DNA of 35,811 bases from DASTBU01 sp035711845 (lineage in GTDB: Bacteria > Acidobacteriota > Vicinamibacteria > Vicinamibacterales > 2-12-FULL-66-21): positions 1 through 35,811 of the forward strand of contig DASTBU010000040.1 of NCBI GenBank assembly GCA_035711845.1, read 5' to 3'. Positions 15,746 to 24,430 of the stretch are shown piece by piece. The position numbers were made by a program, and so were the translations under genes. The notes under the pieces are model-generated. The model was not told the DNA's origin. It worked only from the letters and a program-made list of their open reading frames with translations, and did not search any database. The number at the start of each line of letters is the position of its first letter. Position 1 is the first letter of the stretch.

Positions 15746-17662
15746 CTACACATCCAACTCCTCAGCATCCTCCGCCCGCTCCATGATGAAACGGAAGCGT
15801 GCCGACGGGTCCTTGCCCATGAGCTCGTTGATCACGCGGTCGGTCACGATCTGGTCCGAGATGTCCACGCGGAGCAGCCGCCGCGTCCGCGGGTTCAGCG
15901 TCGTCTCCCACAGCACCTTCGGCATCATCTCCCCGAGGCCCTTGAACCGCGTGATCTCGGGATGGCCGCGTCCGTTGCCATGCAGCTTCAGCAGCCGGTC
16001 CTTGTGCGCATCGTCCAGCGCCCAATACGTGTCCTTGCCGATGTCGATGCGGTAGAGCGGTGGCTGCGCGAGGAAGACCCGCCCTGACGTGATGAGCGCC
16101 GACATGTGGCGGTAGATGAACGTCAGCAGCAGCGTGGCGATGTGATTGCCGTCCGAGTCGGCGTCCGCGAGGATGACGATGCGCCCGTAGCGCAATCGCG
16201 AGATGTCGAAGTTCTTGCCGAGGCCGCAGCCGAGCGCGGTGACGAGATCGGAGAGCTCCTTGTTCTCCAGCACCTTCGCCAGCGATGCGCTTTCGGTGTT
16301 CAGCACCTTGCCTCGGAGCGGGAGCACGGCCTGACTGGACCGATCGCGGCCCTGTTTGGCCGATCCGCCGGCCGAATCGCCCTCGACGATGAAGATCTCG
16401 CTGTCGTCGCGGCCGGGAGAGGTACAGTCGCTGAGCTTTCCAGGGAGCGTCAGCCGGCTCGACGATGCGGACCGGCGCGCCACTTCCTGCTGCGCGGCAC
16501 GGCTCGCTTCTCTGGCCCGCGCGGCAAGGATGATTCGCGCGACAATCGACTCGGCAATGCTGATGTTCGTGTTGAGCCAGTGCTCGAGGGCCGGCCGCAC
16601 CTGCGAGTCGACCGCCGACAGGACTTCCGGGTTGTTCAGTCGATCCTTCGTCTGTCCCTGGAACTGCGGCTCGGCGACGAATATGCTGAGGACCGCGATT
16701 AGCCCTTCGCGGATGTCTTCCGCCGTCAGCGTGACGCCCTTGGGCGACAGGTTGTGCGTCTCGATGAAGTTCCTGACCGCCTTTCCGAGCCCCGCGCGGA
16801 ACCCGCTTTCGTGCGTGCCGCCGGAGCCGGTTGGAATGCCGTTGACGTAGCTCCGAACGTGCTCGTCGGTGGACTGGGTCCATTGAAGCGCAAGGTCGAG
16901 GCGCAGGCCGTTCTCGTCGCTTTCCCTCGAGAGCGTGAACGGAGCCTCGTGGACGGCCGTCGCGGCTCGTTCGACCGCTATCTTCTTCAGATAGTCGACG
17001 AGGCCTTCGCTGTGCTGGAAGACGCGCTTGTCACCGGTCGTCTCGTCCTCGAAGACGAGCTTCACGCCTTTGTGCAGGTAGCTCGAGACCTCGAGCCTGT
17101 GCTTGATGATCTCGGCATCGAACTCCACCTTGGGGAAGACGGTCGAGTCGGGCCTGAAAAAGACTGTCGTCCCGGTGCCGCGCGCGGTCCCGAGCTTCTT
17201 CAGGCTGCCAACCATGTGGCCCTGCTTGAAGCGCATCTCCCACTGGGCGCCGTCGCGGCGGACGAGGGCGACGAGCTCTTTCGACAGCGCGTTGACGACG
17301 CTGGCGCCGACGCCGTGCAGGCCGCCCGCGGTCTTGTAGTTGCCCGCCTCGAACTTGCCGCCGGCGTGCAGTGTCGAGAAGATCACCTCGAGCGCGCTCT
17401 TCTTCGTCTTCGGGTGCCTGTCGATCGGGATTCCGCGCCCGTCGTCTGCGACCGTGATCGAGCTGCCGTCCTTGTGCAGCGTGACGACGATGTTGGAGGC
17501 GTAGCCGTTCATCGCCTCGTCCACCGAGTTGTCGAGGATCTCCCAGACCAGGTGGTGCAGGCCGGAGCTGCCGACACCGCCGATGTACATGCCGGGCCGC
17601 TTTCTGACCGGCTCGAGTCCCTCGAGAACAGTAATGTCTTTTGCCGTGTACGTGGGGGCCAT
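15746..17662 (-). CDS. type II DNA topoisomerase subunit B (GyrB/ParE)
   Basis: This 638-aa ATPase subunit starts TAKDITVLEGLEPVRKRPGMYIG. The GHKL site includes EILDNSVDEAMNG, DDGRGIPIDRHP and GLHGVGASVVNALS. The switch QTK loop is QGQTKDRLNNPEV. The TOPRIM domain has EGDSAGGSAKQGRD and DADSDGNHI, the metal-binding acidic motif. The C-terminus has RFKGLGEMMP. The length matches the short form without the large GyrB insert. It should pair with the A subunit at 5010-7403. ATG 17662 is preferred over ATG 17692: an AGAGG precedes it, and a TGCTACGAT extended -10 overlaps ATG 17692, which would put the transcript start downstream of that codon. Whether it is gyrase or topoisomerase IV cannot be settled from one window. 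Confidence 0.92.
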   Translation of the reverse strand: MAPTYTAKDITVLEGLEPVRKRPGMYIGGVGSSGLHHLVWEILDNSVDEAMNGYASNIVVTLHKDGSSITVADDGRGIPIDRHPKTKKSALEVIFSTLHAGGKFEAGNYKTAGGLHGVGASVVNALSKELVALVRRDGAQWEMRFKQGHMVGSLKKLGTARGTGTTVFFRPDSTVFPKVEFDAEIIKHRLEVSSYLHKGVKLVFEDETTGDKRVFQHSEGLVDYLKKIAVERAATAVHEAPFTLSRESDENGLRLDLALQWTQSTDEHVRSYVNGIPTGSGGTHESGFRAGLGKAVRNFIETHNLSPKGVTLTAEDIREGLIAVLSIFVAEPQFQGQTKDRLNNPEVLSAVDSQVRPALEHWLNTNISIAESIVARIILAARAREASRAAQQEVARRSASSSRLTLPGKLSDCTSPGRDDSEIFIVEGDSAGGSAKQGRDRSSQAVLPLRGKVLNTESASLAKVLENKELSDLVTALGCGLGKNFDISRLRYGRIVILADADSDGNHIATLLLTFIYRHMSALITSGRVFLAQPPLYRIDIGKDTYWALDDAHKDRLLKLHGNGRGHPEITRFKGLGEMMPKVLWETTLNPRTRRLLRVDISDQIVTDRVINELMGKDPSARFRFIMERAEDAEELDV

Positions 17663-17690
17663 CTGCCTCTGTGTTCGGGTGCGGAAGTTC

Positions 17691-17699
17691 ATCGTAGCA
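17691..17699 (-). promoter_or_regulatory. extended -10 promoter for the topoisomerase B gene
   Basis: On the minus strand TGCTACGAT (17699-17691) fits an extended -10 (TGnTAnnAT). Transcription would start near 17684, about 22 bases before ATG 17662. No good -35 is visible, which is acceptable for extended -10 promoters. Confidence 0.4.
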
Positions 17700-17730
17700 C
17701 GTGGAGGACGACGCTCGGCACGGGGACACG

Positions 17731-17782
17731 GAGCCCCGAGCCGCCGAGGCCCGGAGCCCCGAGCCCCGAGCCCCGAGCCCTG
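17731..17782. repeat. short heptanucleotide array, unit GAGCCCC
   Basis: About seven imperfect copies of GAGCCCC (reverse complement GGGGCTC) lie between the divergent topoisomerase B and DUF4159 genes. The unit is the same as in the arrays at 18653 and 35674, but inverted relative to them. The array ends 12 bases before the -10-like element of the DUF4159 gene. Confidence 0.85.
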
Positions 17783-17793
17783 ACCCGCAGGCG

Positions 17794-17799
17794 TAGAAT
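17794..17799 (+). promoter_or_regulatory. -10-like TAGAAT just before DUF4159 gene
   Basis: TAGAAT ends six bases before ATG 17806, and no Shine-Dalgarno is present. If used, the transcript would start at or within a base or two of the start codon (leaderless). The same TAGAATAGGC string occurs before the dppA-like gene at 30485. Confidence 0.4.
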
Positions 17800-17805
17800 A
17801 GGCCG

Positions 17806-18633
17806 ATGTCTGCGACCTCGCGTGCGCGCCGTATCGCCGCAGCGCTGGTGCTGATCGTGATCTGCACGGCTGGGATTGCTGCCCAGTTCAGGCGAGGCAA
17901 TCGTTTCGGGACCATTCGAACCCCCACCGCCGACACATTCGACGGCGCCTTCAACTTCTGCCGCATCATGTTCGAGAGCATGCGCGGAGGGTATGGCGGC
18001 AACTGGAGCGTCGACTACCCACGGGCGGACGTGAACCTGTCGATTCGGGCAGCCGAGCTGACCAAGCTGCGCATCAGCACACAACCCTCTGGTGAGCCCA
18101 ATCACATCGTGATCTCGCTGACCGACGATGAGCTGTTTCAGTGCCCGTTCATCATGATGACGGAGGTTGGCTCGGCCTACCTCGGCCCGGAGGAGGCCAC
18201 GAGGCTGCGTGAGTACCTCCAGAAGGGCGGGTTTCTCTGGGCGGACGACTTCTGGGGGAGCAACGCCTGGGAGCACTGGGCGGACGAGGTGAGCAAGGTG
18301 CTTCCGCGACACGAGTATCCGATCGTCGATCTCCCGCGCGACCACCCGCTGTTCCGTGCGCACTTCGTGATCGCCCGGGTACCGCAGATCCCCTCCATCA
18401 ATTTCTGGATGGGCAGCGGCGGGGGGACGTCGGAGCGCTACGACGACAGCGCAGAGCCCCACGCCCGCGGCATCTCCGACGGCAACGGCCGGCTGCTGGT
18501 GCTGATGACGCACAACACCGACGTCGGCGACTCCTGGGAGCGCGAGGCCGACGACCCAGACTACTTCTACCGCTTTTCCGTGGACGGGTACGCCTTCGGC
18601 ATCAACGTCCTCCTCTACGCCCTGACCCACTGA
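17806..18633 (+). CDS. DUF4159 domain protein, exported
   Basis: This 275-aa protein has an N-terminal signal peptide (basic MSATSRARR, then a hydrophobic core to about residue 26, AxA-type end at GIAAQ). The rest is the DUF4159 domain: FNFCRIMFES, WSVDYPRADVNLSIR, LREYLQKGGFLWADDFWG, VDLPRDHPLF, a Gly-rich turn, and GRLLVLMTHNTDVGDSWERE near the end. The FLWADD strand resembles the glutamine-amidotransferase-like fold of this family. Family function is not known; in other genomes members often sit near MoxR, DUF58 and von Willebrand A genes, and here the next gene is a von Willebrand A protein. The gene is bracketed by oppositely oriented heptanucleotide arrays. Confidence 0.88.
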   Translation: MSATSRARRIAAALVLIVICTAGIAAQFRRGNRFGTIRTPTADTFDGAFNFCRIMFESMRGGYGGNWSVDYPRADVNLSIRAAELTKLRISTQPSGEPNHIVISLTDDELFQCPFIMMTEVGSAYLGPEEATRLREYLQKGGFLWADDFWGSNAWEHWADEVSKVLPRHEYPIVDLPRDHPLFRAHFVIARVPQIPSINFWMGSGGGTSERYDDSAEPHARGISDGNGRLLVLMTHNTDVGDSWEREADDPDYFYRFSVDGYAFGINVLLYALTH

Positions 18634-18652
18634 CAGCGGCAATCACTCGGGG

Positions 18653-18922
<270 letters not shown>

Positions 18923-18982
18923 CAAGATCTCTCCCCGGCTCCGTTCCAGGGGTAGACCACGTTTCACCCCGGAGGGGATGCC

Positions 18983-20893
18983 ATGCGCACGCTCGCCGCC
19001 GCTCTAGCTGTCTGCCTCGTCGCTTCGTATGCCTATCAGAATCGGGTAGATACCCAGGCTCCTCCAACCGGACCGGGTGTCGTCGCCGGCCGCGTGAACG
19101 ATCCCGGAGGCTCCGGGTTGTCACGTGTCCGCGTGGAGTTGTTCCGGGATGGCCGGGCCTGGTACTCGGCCATCACGGACTCGAACGGGGACTTCCGGAT
19201 CGAGGGTGTCGCGGTCGGCACCTACGTGGTCCGGGCCGTGCTGGTAGGGTTCAACATCACCACCGTTCCGGCCGTTGAAGTCGGCGAACGCCCGGCGGCG
19301 CCGCTGGTGCTGATCATGCTCCCGTCCGGGATGGCCCGATCAGAAGAAGGCGACCGGGAAATGCTTTTAGCCCCGCGGGCGGTCAGGGAATCTGCGGCGA
19401 TGCCCTCTAGAGTCGGCAGCGCTGGGCCCCCGGGAATCAGCTATCACCGGACCCCACCGACCAACACTGAAGCGTACGATCGCATCGAGGACAACAGGTT
19501 TCATCGGGTTGCCGCCGAACCGGTCTCCACTTTCTCGATCGACGTCGACACGGCCTCCTACAGCAACGTTCGGAGGTTCCTGTCCGAGGGCCGATTGCCG
19601 CCGGCCGACGCCGTTCGAACGGAGGAGCTGATCAACTACTTCCGGTTCGCGTACCGTGAGCCGGGCGGCGACGCGCCGTTCTCGGTGACCACCGAGCTCG
19701 CTGCATGCCCCTGGAGCCCGCGGAATCGTCTGGCGCTTATCGGGTTGAACGCCCAGCGCATCCGGAGCGAGCGCGTGCCCCCGCGCAACCTCGTCTTCCT
19801 GCTGGATGTGTCCGGCTCGATGATGCCGGCACGCAAGCTGCCGCTCGTGAAGACCGCGATGAAGATGCTCGCCGACACGTTGCGCAGCGAAGACCGCGTG
19901 GCCATCGTCGTCTACGCGGGCGCCAGCGGGATGGCGCTCGCTTCCACGCCGGGCCATCACAGGTCAGCGATCAAGCACGCGATCGAGGAGCTTCGCGCCG
20001 GCGGATCGACGAACGGCGCGGAAGGAATCCGCCTCGCGTACGAGACGGCCGCCGAGCACTTCATCAAGGGCGGAATCAATCGGGTGATCCTCGCGACCGA
20101 CGGGGATTTCAACGTCGGCGTCACCAGCCAGGGAGAGCTGATCCGTCTGATCGAGAGAGAGCGCCAGCGCGGCGTGTTCCTCTCCGTCCTGGGGGTCGGC
20201 ACGGGCAATGTCAAGGATTCCACGATGGAAAAGCTGGCCGACAAGGGGAACGGCAACTACGCGTATCTCGATTCGCTGCACGAGGCGCGGCGCGTGCTCG
20301 TCGCGGAAGCGGGTGCCACACTGGTGACCGTCGCGAAGGATGTGAAGATCCAGGTCGAATTCAACCCTGCGAAGGTTGGCGCATATCGGCTGATCGGATA
20401 CGAGAACCGGCTGCTCGAGCGGGAAGACTTCAACGACGACACGAAGGATGCCGGGGAAATCGGCGCGGGACACACCGTGACGGCGTTGTACGAGCTCGTG
20501 CCGCCAGGTGAGCCGATCGACGGCCCTGACGTGGATCCGCTCAAGTATCAGGAAACGACGAGGTCCAGCGCCTCGAGCTCCAACGAGTTGATGACCGTCA
20601 AGCTGCGCTACAAGAGCCCGCAAGAGGAGCGCAGCAAGCTGATGACTGTTCCCCTTGCCGATCGATCGGGCGAGTTGTCCCCCAACATCGGGTTTGCGGC
20701 GTCGGTTGCCGAGTTCGGCATGTTGCTGCGGAAATCCGAGCACAAGGGACGCGCCACATGGTCGTCGGTATTGGACCTGGCGCGGCGTTTCCGCGGCGAG
20801 GATCTCGACGGATATCGTGCCGAGTTCATCAGGCTCGTGGAGCTGGCGTCTGCGCTCGACGTGCCTGTGGACAACGACGAGTTGCGGCGCTGA
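18983..20893 (+). CDS. YfbK-like von Willebrand factor A protein with carboxypeptidase-regulatory domain
   Basis: This 636-aa protein is probably exported (hydrophobic residues 3-18). Residues about 33-105 form a carboxypeptidase-regulatory-like beta domain (VVAGRVNDPGGSGLSRVRVEL, DSNGDFRIEGVAVGTY). A YfbK-type N-terminal module follows (VSTFSIDVDTASYSNVRRFL, DAVRTEELINYFRF). The von Willebrand A domain has the metal-ion-dependent adhesion site DVSGS at 275-279, the Thr/Gly-rich GGSTNGAEGI and ILATDGDFNVGV. The C-terminal part (about 440-636) fits DUF3520. All MIDAS residues look intact. GGAGGGG at 18971-18977 fixes ATG 18983. Such proteins mediate protein contacts at the envelope; the partner is unknown. 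Confidence 0.9.
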   Translation: MRTLAAALAVCLVASYAYQNRVDTQAPPTGPGVVAGRVNDPGGSGLSRVRVELFRDGRAWYSAITDSNGDFRIEGVAVGTYVVRAVLVGFNITTVPAVEVGERPAAPLVLIMLPSGMARSEEGDREMLLAPRAVRESAAMPSRVGSAGPPGISYHRTPPTNTEAYDRIEDNRFHRVAAEPVSTFSIDVDTASYSNVRRFLSEGRLPPADAVRTEELINYFRFAYREPGGDAPFSVTTELAACPWSPRNRLALIGLNAQRIRSERVPPRNLVFLLDVSGSMMPARKLPLVKTAMKMLADTLRSEDRVAIVVYAGASGMALASTPGHHRSAIKHAIEELRAGGSTNGAEGIRLAYETAAEHFIKGGINRVILATDGDFNVGVTSQGELIRLIERERQRGVFLSVLGVGTGNVKDSTMEKLADKGNGNYAYLDSLHEARRVLVAEAGATLVTVAKDVKIQVEFNPAKVGAYRLIGYENRLLEREDFNDDTKDAGEIGAGHTVTALYELVPPGEPIDGPDVDPLKYQETTRSSASSSNELMTVKLRYKSPQEERSKLMTVPLADRSGELSPNIGFAASVAEFGMLLRKSEHKGRATWSSVLDLARRFRGEDLDGYRAEFIRLVELASALDVPVDNDELRR

Positions 20894-21009
20894 GGACACG
20901 GCCGCGAGAAAGTTCGGTGGAGCGACCCAAGGTCGGCGATACTGCCCCCTGAACCCGGGAGTTGCGCTAGCCGCGATACAGGCTTCGCCGGCGCGGGGCC
21001 ACAGAATCC

Positions 21010-21621
21010 ATGAACCATGATCCAGCGTTCCGGGCCGTACTGATCGTTGTGTTTCTCATCGTTCTTCCCATTGGCGTCTACCACCGGGTCGAGTCCCAAT
21101 CGACGCGCGAGACACTTGATCGGCGGCAGGAGGGCCTGTTCATCCTGGCGACGTTACGCCCCGTCGGCGCTGCTTTCTGGTTGGGGGTGCTTGCGTGGAT
21201 GGTCAATCCAGGCTGGATGACGTGGTCCTCGATGCCCGTTCCAGTCTGGCTGAGGTGGACGGGTGTCGCCGTGATGGCCGCCGGCTCCGGGCTGCTGGCG
21301 TGGACGTTTCGGTCTCTCGGCAGGAATTTGACCGATACGGTTGTCACACGCCAGGAACACACGCTGGTGGTAGATGGTCCCTATCGATGGGTCCGGCATC
21401 CGCTCTACGTTTCTGCCGCGTTGCTGACGGTTGCGATCTCCCTGGTGGCGGCGAACTGGTTCCTCCTTGTGACCGGTATTGTGGTGCTTTCTCTCCTCAT
21501 CATGCGAACGCGGATCGAAGAGAGGAATCTGGCGGCACGCTTTGGGAACAGGTATCGAACGTACATGCGACGAACCGGCGCTTTTTTGCCGAGATTCGGA
21601 GCTGATCGGCGTCGCGACTGA
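21010..21621 (+). CDS. isoprenylcysteine carboxyl methyltransferase-like membrane protein
   Basis: This 203-aa membrane protein has about five hydrophobic helices. The C-terminal half has the ICMT/PEMT-type signature: LVVDGPYRWVRHPLYVSAAL (Arg-His-Pro-Leu-Tyr) and, after the next two helices, RTRIEERNLAARFGNRYRTYM, where the Glu-Glu pair and RYxxY complete the S-adenosylmethionine and substrate site. Bacterial members methylate varied lipophilic or small-molecule substrates; none is suggested by the neighbours. It stands 116 bases after the von Willebrand A gene and ends convergent to the next gene. Confidence 0.88.
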   Translation: MNHDPAFRAVLIVVFLIVLPIGVYHRVESQSTRETLDRRQEGLFILATLRPVGAAFWLGVLAWMVNPGWMTWSSMPVPVWLRWTGVAVMAAGSGLLAWTFRSLGRNLTDTVVTRQEHTLVVDGPYRWVRHPLYVSAALLTVAISLVAANWFLLVTGIVVLSLLIMRTRIEERNLAARFGNRYRTYMRRTGAFLPRFGADRRRD

Positions 21622-21651
21622 ATGGAGGATGGCAGCGCCAATCTGTTCAGC

Positions 21652-21670
21652 CTGAGCGCGTGGCGCTCCA
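21652..21670. terminator. hairpin between convergent genes
   Basis: GAGCGC (21654-21659) and GCGCTC (21663-21668) form a perfect six-base stem around a GTG loop, extendable by CTG/CAG with one bulge. It lies midway between the convergent stops at 21621 and 21732 and could end both transcripts. There is no T-run, so it is not a standard intrinsic terminator. Confidence 0.35.
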
Positions 21671-21731
21671 GCCAGTCGCGCCTTGACGGTATGCCGCCCG
21701 ACTGGCTCGCACCTGGCGTCGGCGCATCGGT

Positions 21732-22268
21732 TCACCGTTGGACAATCAGGCGCGGGTCGACCTTCCTCCCCTCGAGGCAGATGTCGAAGATGTAGGTGAG
21801 CTCCCGGTCCGGCAGGCCGCCGTCGCCGTTTCTCGGTTTCACGTTCAACTCGAGCTTCTTTTCTCCCGGCCTGGGATTGGTCGGCGGTCTGGCGGGAATC
21901 TCCACCTGTCGATCCGCCAGAGCATCCTGCCTGAACGGCGACGGAACATTTCCGAGGACGGGAGCGGCGCAGTCGTTCACGACCGAAACTTCGGTCGGGT
22001 CACGGAAGTTTCCGACCGCCAGGGTCTGGACCCGAGGACAGTGGTTCACCACTTTCCACGTGAGTTTCTTGTTCTTGCCGACGGTGATCTCGGTCTCCTT
22101 CCCCGTGATCACGCACGCCCCGTCCTGGCCCTCGGGTCTGAGCGTGATTGTCGAACTGGTGTTTCCCCAGAGGTCGAGGCCGAAACCGACCACCGCAACG
22201 AGCAGCGTCACTGCCGCCCCACCCAGGAGACCTCCGACGAGAAGCGCTTGCTCGCGTCGCGTTGCCAT
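21732..22268 (-). CDS. membrane-anchored extracytoplasmic protein, unknown
   Basis: This 178-aa protein is of unknown family. A short basic start (MATRREQ) and one hydrophobic helix (about residues 8-30) suggest an N-terminal membrane anchor with the rest outside the cytoplasm. The outer part is beta-like and contains four cysteines (GACVITG, NHCPRV, NDCAAP, DICLEG), enough for two disulphides, with lysine/proline-rich strands such as TVGKNKKLTWKV. GAGGAGC is well placed before ATG 22268. It is divergent from the kinase fragment across a 112-base gap. Confidence 0.75.
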   Translation of the reverse strand: MATRREQALLVGGLLGGAAVTLLVAVVGFGLDLWGNTSSTITLRPEGQDGACVITGKETEITVGKNKKLTWKVVNHCPRVQTLAVGNFRDPTEVSVVNDCAAPVLGNVPSPFRQDALADRQVEIPARPPTNPRPGEKKLELNVKPRNGDGGLPDRELTYIFDICLEGRKVDPRLIVQR

Positions 22269-22366
22269 AGTTGCTCCTCAAACCCTCGTCCCTTACCCCC
22301 GGTTCTGCTCGCCGGGCTGCGAGGTGGGAGTATCTTAGTCCTGGGGCGCTCCGAAAGCTCGGGACG

Positions 22367-22372
22367 TATAAT
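22367..22372 (+). promoter_or_regulatory. consensus -10 TATAAT before the kinase fragment
   Basis: A perfect TATAAT ends eight bases before ATG 22381, and no Shine-Dalgarno is present, so the message would be leaderless or nearly so. The -35 region is poor. It may now drive the downstream membrane gene at 22668. Confidence 0.45.
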
Positions 22373-22380
22373 CGCGGCAC

Positions 22381-22671
22381 ATGCGGTTCGCTCCCGGCGA
22401 ACGCCTCGGTCCCTATGAGATTCTCGCTTCGCTTGGTGCGGGAGGCATGGGGGAAGTGTATCGCGCTCGCGATCCACGGCTGGGACGCGATGTCGCGATA
22501 AAGATCCTGCCCGCGGCATTTGCCGACGATCCCGACCGCCTGCGGCGCTTCGAGCAGGAAGCCCGCGCGGCTGCAGGTCTCAACCATCCCAACATCCTCG
22601 CGGTGTTCGACGTCGGCCAGCATGGCGGCTCGCCGTTCATCGTTTCCGGGCTGCTCGAGGCGTCGCAGTGA
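22381..22671 (+). pseudogene. truncated PknB-type Ser/Thr kinase (N-lobe only)
   Basis: These 96 codons encode just the N-terminal lobe of a Hanks-type kinase: RLGPYEILASLGAGGMGEVY (glycine loop), the ATP-binding Lys41 in DVAIKIL, and the alpha-C segment RRFEQEARAAAGLNHPNIL with its Glu. After the hinge (PFIVSGLLE) the frame ends ASQ-stop. The catalytic HRD loop, DFG and all C-lobe residues are missing, and the usual C-terminal propeller or tetratricopeptide region of acidobacterial kinases is gone. It cannot phosphorylate. The stop overlaps the GTG of the next gene as GTGA, so the remaining piece may be translated mainly to couple to it. A deletion joining two loci is the simplest origin. 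Confidence 0.85.
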
Positions 22672-23069
22672 CGAGGGGACGAATCGCGCTGCTCCTGCTC
22701 TGCGCCGTCCTGGGCATCTGGTATCCGCTGAACTTCAGCGCGGAGCTCGCGAAGACCCTGCCGTCCCTCGAGATGCGCGGGCCGCTCGCCGCCTTCGAGC
22801 TTCTCGCCCATGCCATCGTCGCGGCGACCTGCACGGCCGCGGCGTGGGCGCTGTGGAATCGAACGTCCCATGGTCCGCGGCTCGCTCGCCTGGCGCTCGT
22901 CTCGGCCGCCGTCGTTGCCGTTCAATCCCTGTACTGGTCGGTGCTGCCGACCCAGACGATTCCCGGGGATGAGCTGCCGCTGGCGGCCTTCGCCGTCGCG
23001 CACTCCGGAGCGTGGCTCATCTACCTGAGTCGCTCCGCCAGTGTTCGATTGATGGAGGAGGCTGGCTGA
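22668..23069 (+). CDS. four-helix membrane protein, unknown
   Basis: This 133-aa protein with GTG start has four predicted hydrophobic helices (about residues 5-22, 40-65, 74-92 and 103-121), with short polar turns such as RGPLAAFELLAHA and PTQTIPGDELPLAAF. I do not recognise the family. Its start codon overlaps the stop of the kinase fragment (GTGA), and it has no separate promoter or clear ribosome-binding site, so expression likely depends on translation of the fragment upstream. It ends 17 bases before the convergent quinone oxidoreductase. Confidence 0.7.
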   Translation: MTRGRIALLLLCAVLGIWYPLNFSAELAKTLPSLEMRGPLAAFELLAHAIVAATCTAAAWALWNRTSHGPRLARLALVSAAVVAVQSLYWSVLPTQTIPGDELPLAAFAVAHSGAWLIYLSRSASVRLMEEAG

Positions 23070-23086
23070 GCCAGGGTTGGTCGGCG

Positions 23087-24094
23087 TCAGGACGTCCGAT
23101 CGACCTCCAGTACGACCTTCCCGATGATTTCACCACTTTCGAGGAGCCGGTGCGCCTCGGATGCCCGTCGTAACGGCAGAATCCTGTCTATGACCGGGAC
23201 GACCTGACGAGAAGCGAGCAGCGGCCACACACGCTCCTCCAACTCCCTCGCGATGGCGCCCTTTTCCTCGACAGTCCTCACGCGCAGCGTGGATCCGGTC
23301 AACGTGAGTCGCCGCTGCATGACCGGCGTGAGGTTGATCTGCGCGCGCGTTCCCCCGAGCAATCCAATCTGTATCAGCCGTCCATGCATCGCCAGACAAT
23401 CAATGTTCCTCTGAAGATAGTCGCCGCCGACGATGTCGACGACGATGTCGACACCGCGCCCGGATGTCTCGGAGCGAACGACCTGGACGAAATCCTGCGT
23501 TCGATAGTTGATCGCGTGCGCGCCGAGGCGTACGCATGCGGCGCACTTGGCATCGGTGCCGGCCGTGGCGAACACCCTCGCGGCCCCGAACGCTCGTGCA
23601 AGCTGAATGGCGGTCGTGCCGATGCCGCTCGTCCCGCCGTGCACGAGGACGGTTTCCGCTTCGCGGAGCGCCGCGCGCTGGAAGAGGTTCGTCCAGACCG
23701 TGAAGAAGGTCTCGGGGATGGCGGCGGCTTCGGCGGACGACAAGCGATCCGGGATGGGAAGACACTGCGGCGCGGGAACAACGCAGAATTCGGCGTAGCC
23801 GCCGCCGGTCACCAGCCCACAGACGCGGTCGCCAACGCGCCATCGCTGCACGGCCGGATCGATCGCGGCGACAGTGCCGGCGATCTCGAGCCCGGGAAGA
23901 TCGGATGCGCCCGGGGGAGGCGGGTACTTGCCCTGGCGTTGCAGGATGTCGGGTCTGTTGACACCGGCTGCCGCAACGCGCACGAGCACGTCTCCAACCC
24001 CTGGTGAGGGTACGGGCCGCTCGACGGCGCGGAGCATCTCCGGTCCACCGTGACCGGCAATCTCAATGGCCAGCATGCGCGTGGGTAAGCTCAT
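23087..24094 (-). CDS. NAD(P)H:quinone oxidoreductase, zinc-independent MDR family (PIG3-like)
   Basis: This 335-aa medium-chain dehydrogenase/reductase of the QOR/PIG3 type reduces quinones with NADPH in the cytoplasm. The N-terminus is MLAIEIAGHGGPEML, followed by AAAGVNRPDILQRQGKYPPPPG (no zinc ligands, as usual for this group), LPGLEIAGTVAAI and GDRVCGLVTGGGYAEF. The Rossmann motif is VLVHGGTSGIGTTAIQLA, then GVDIVVDIVGGDYL, ending SGEIIGKVVLEV. ATG 24094 has a TACGAT -10-like element six bases upstream on the minus strand and no Shine-Dalgarno. ATG 24076 is an alternative; the frame is open to 24205 without family sequence. Confidence 0.92.
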   Translation of the reverse strand: MSLPTRMLAIEIAGHGGPEMLRAVERPVPSPGVGDVLVRVAAAGVNRPDILQRQGKYPPPPGASDLPGLEIAGTVAAIDPAVQRWRVGDRVCGLVTGGGYAEFCVVPAPQCLPIPDRLSSAEAAAIPETFFTVWTNLFQRAALREAETVLVHGGTSGIGTTAIQLARAFGAARVFATAGTDAKCAACVRLGAHAINYRTQDFVQVVRSETSGRGVDIVVDIVGGDYLQRNIDCLAMHGRLIQIGLLGGTRAQINLTPVMQRRLTLTGSTLRVRTVEEKGAIARELEERVWPLLASRQVVPVIDRILPLRRASEAHRLLESGEIIGKVVLEVDRTS

Positions 24095-24430
24095 GGTGCC
24101 ATCGTATGCGTTCGCGGTCCGCCCAGAGAGGCCGCATGCCGTCATTCCGGTGCCTCCCTCAGCGATTGAGCCCCGATGGCGCCGCGGCGCGAAGCGCGGC
24201 GTCACCGGGCCGCGGATCCCCCGGCTACCCGCCGCGGTCCCCGTGCCCCCGTGTCCCTGTGCTGAAAATCAGCGCTTTCTCCGACCCTCCCTCGGGTGAA
24301 TTCCTGCCACGTCCTCCGGTATCGGTCCCTCCAAAAGCAGCAATTCTTCCCCGAAAAAGCCGTTCCGCACCCGATTGTTGGAGCCTCCCCCCAAGCGTAT
24401 CTTGAAGATACGAGATTACGGAGGTGGGTC
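24095..24430. other. divergent intergenic region, 336 bases
   Basis: This region separates the leftward quinone oxidoreductase from the rightward small membrane gene. The left end carries the TACGAT element (24101-24106, minus strand). A short inverted repeat GCTGAAAATCAGC lies at 24261-24273. The right end carries the palindromic promoter described separately. Nothing in 24110-24255 looks coding or structured beyond CG-rich sequence. Confidence 0.6.
24375..24412 (+). promoter_or_regulatory. sigma70-like promoter with palindromic operator over the -10
   Basis: A -35-like TTGTTG (24375-24380) is followed after exactly 17 bases by TATCTT (24398-24403). This -10 lies inside a perfect palindrome, CGTATCTT-G-AAGATACG (24396-24412). 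GGAGGT (24420-24425) and ATG 24431 follow. An operator over the -10 is the layout expected for a repressor-controlled promoter, for example of the Rrf2 or GntR type; the regulator is not identified. Confidence 0.6.
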
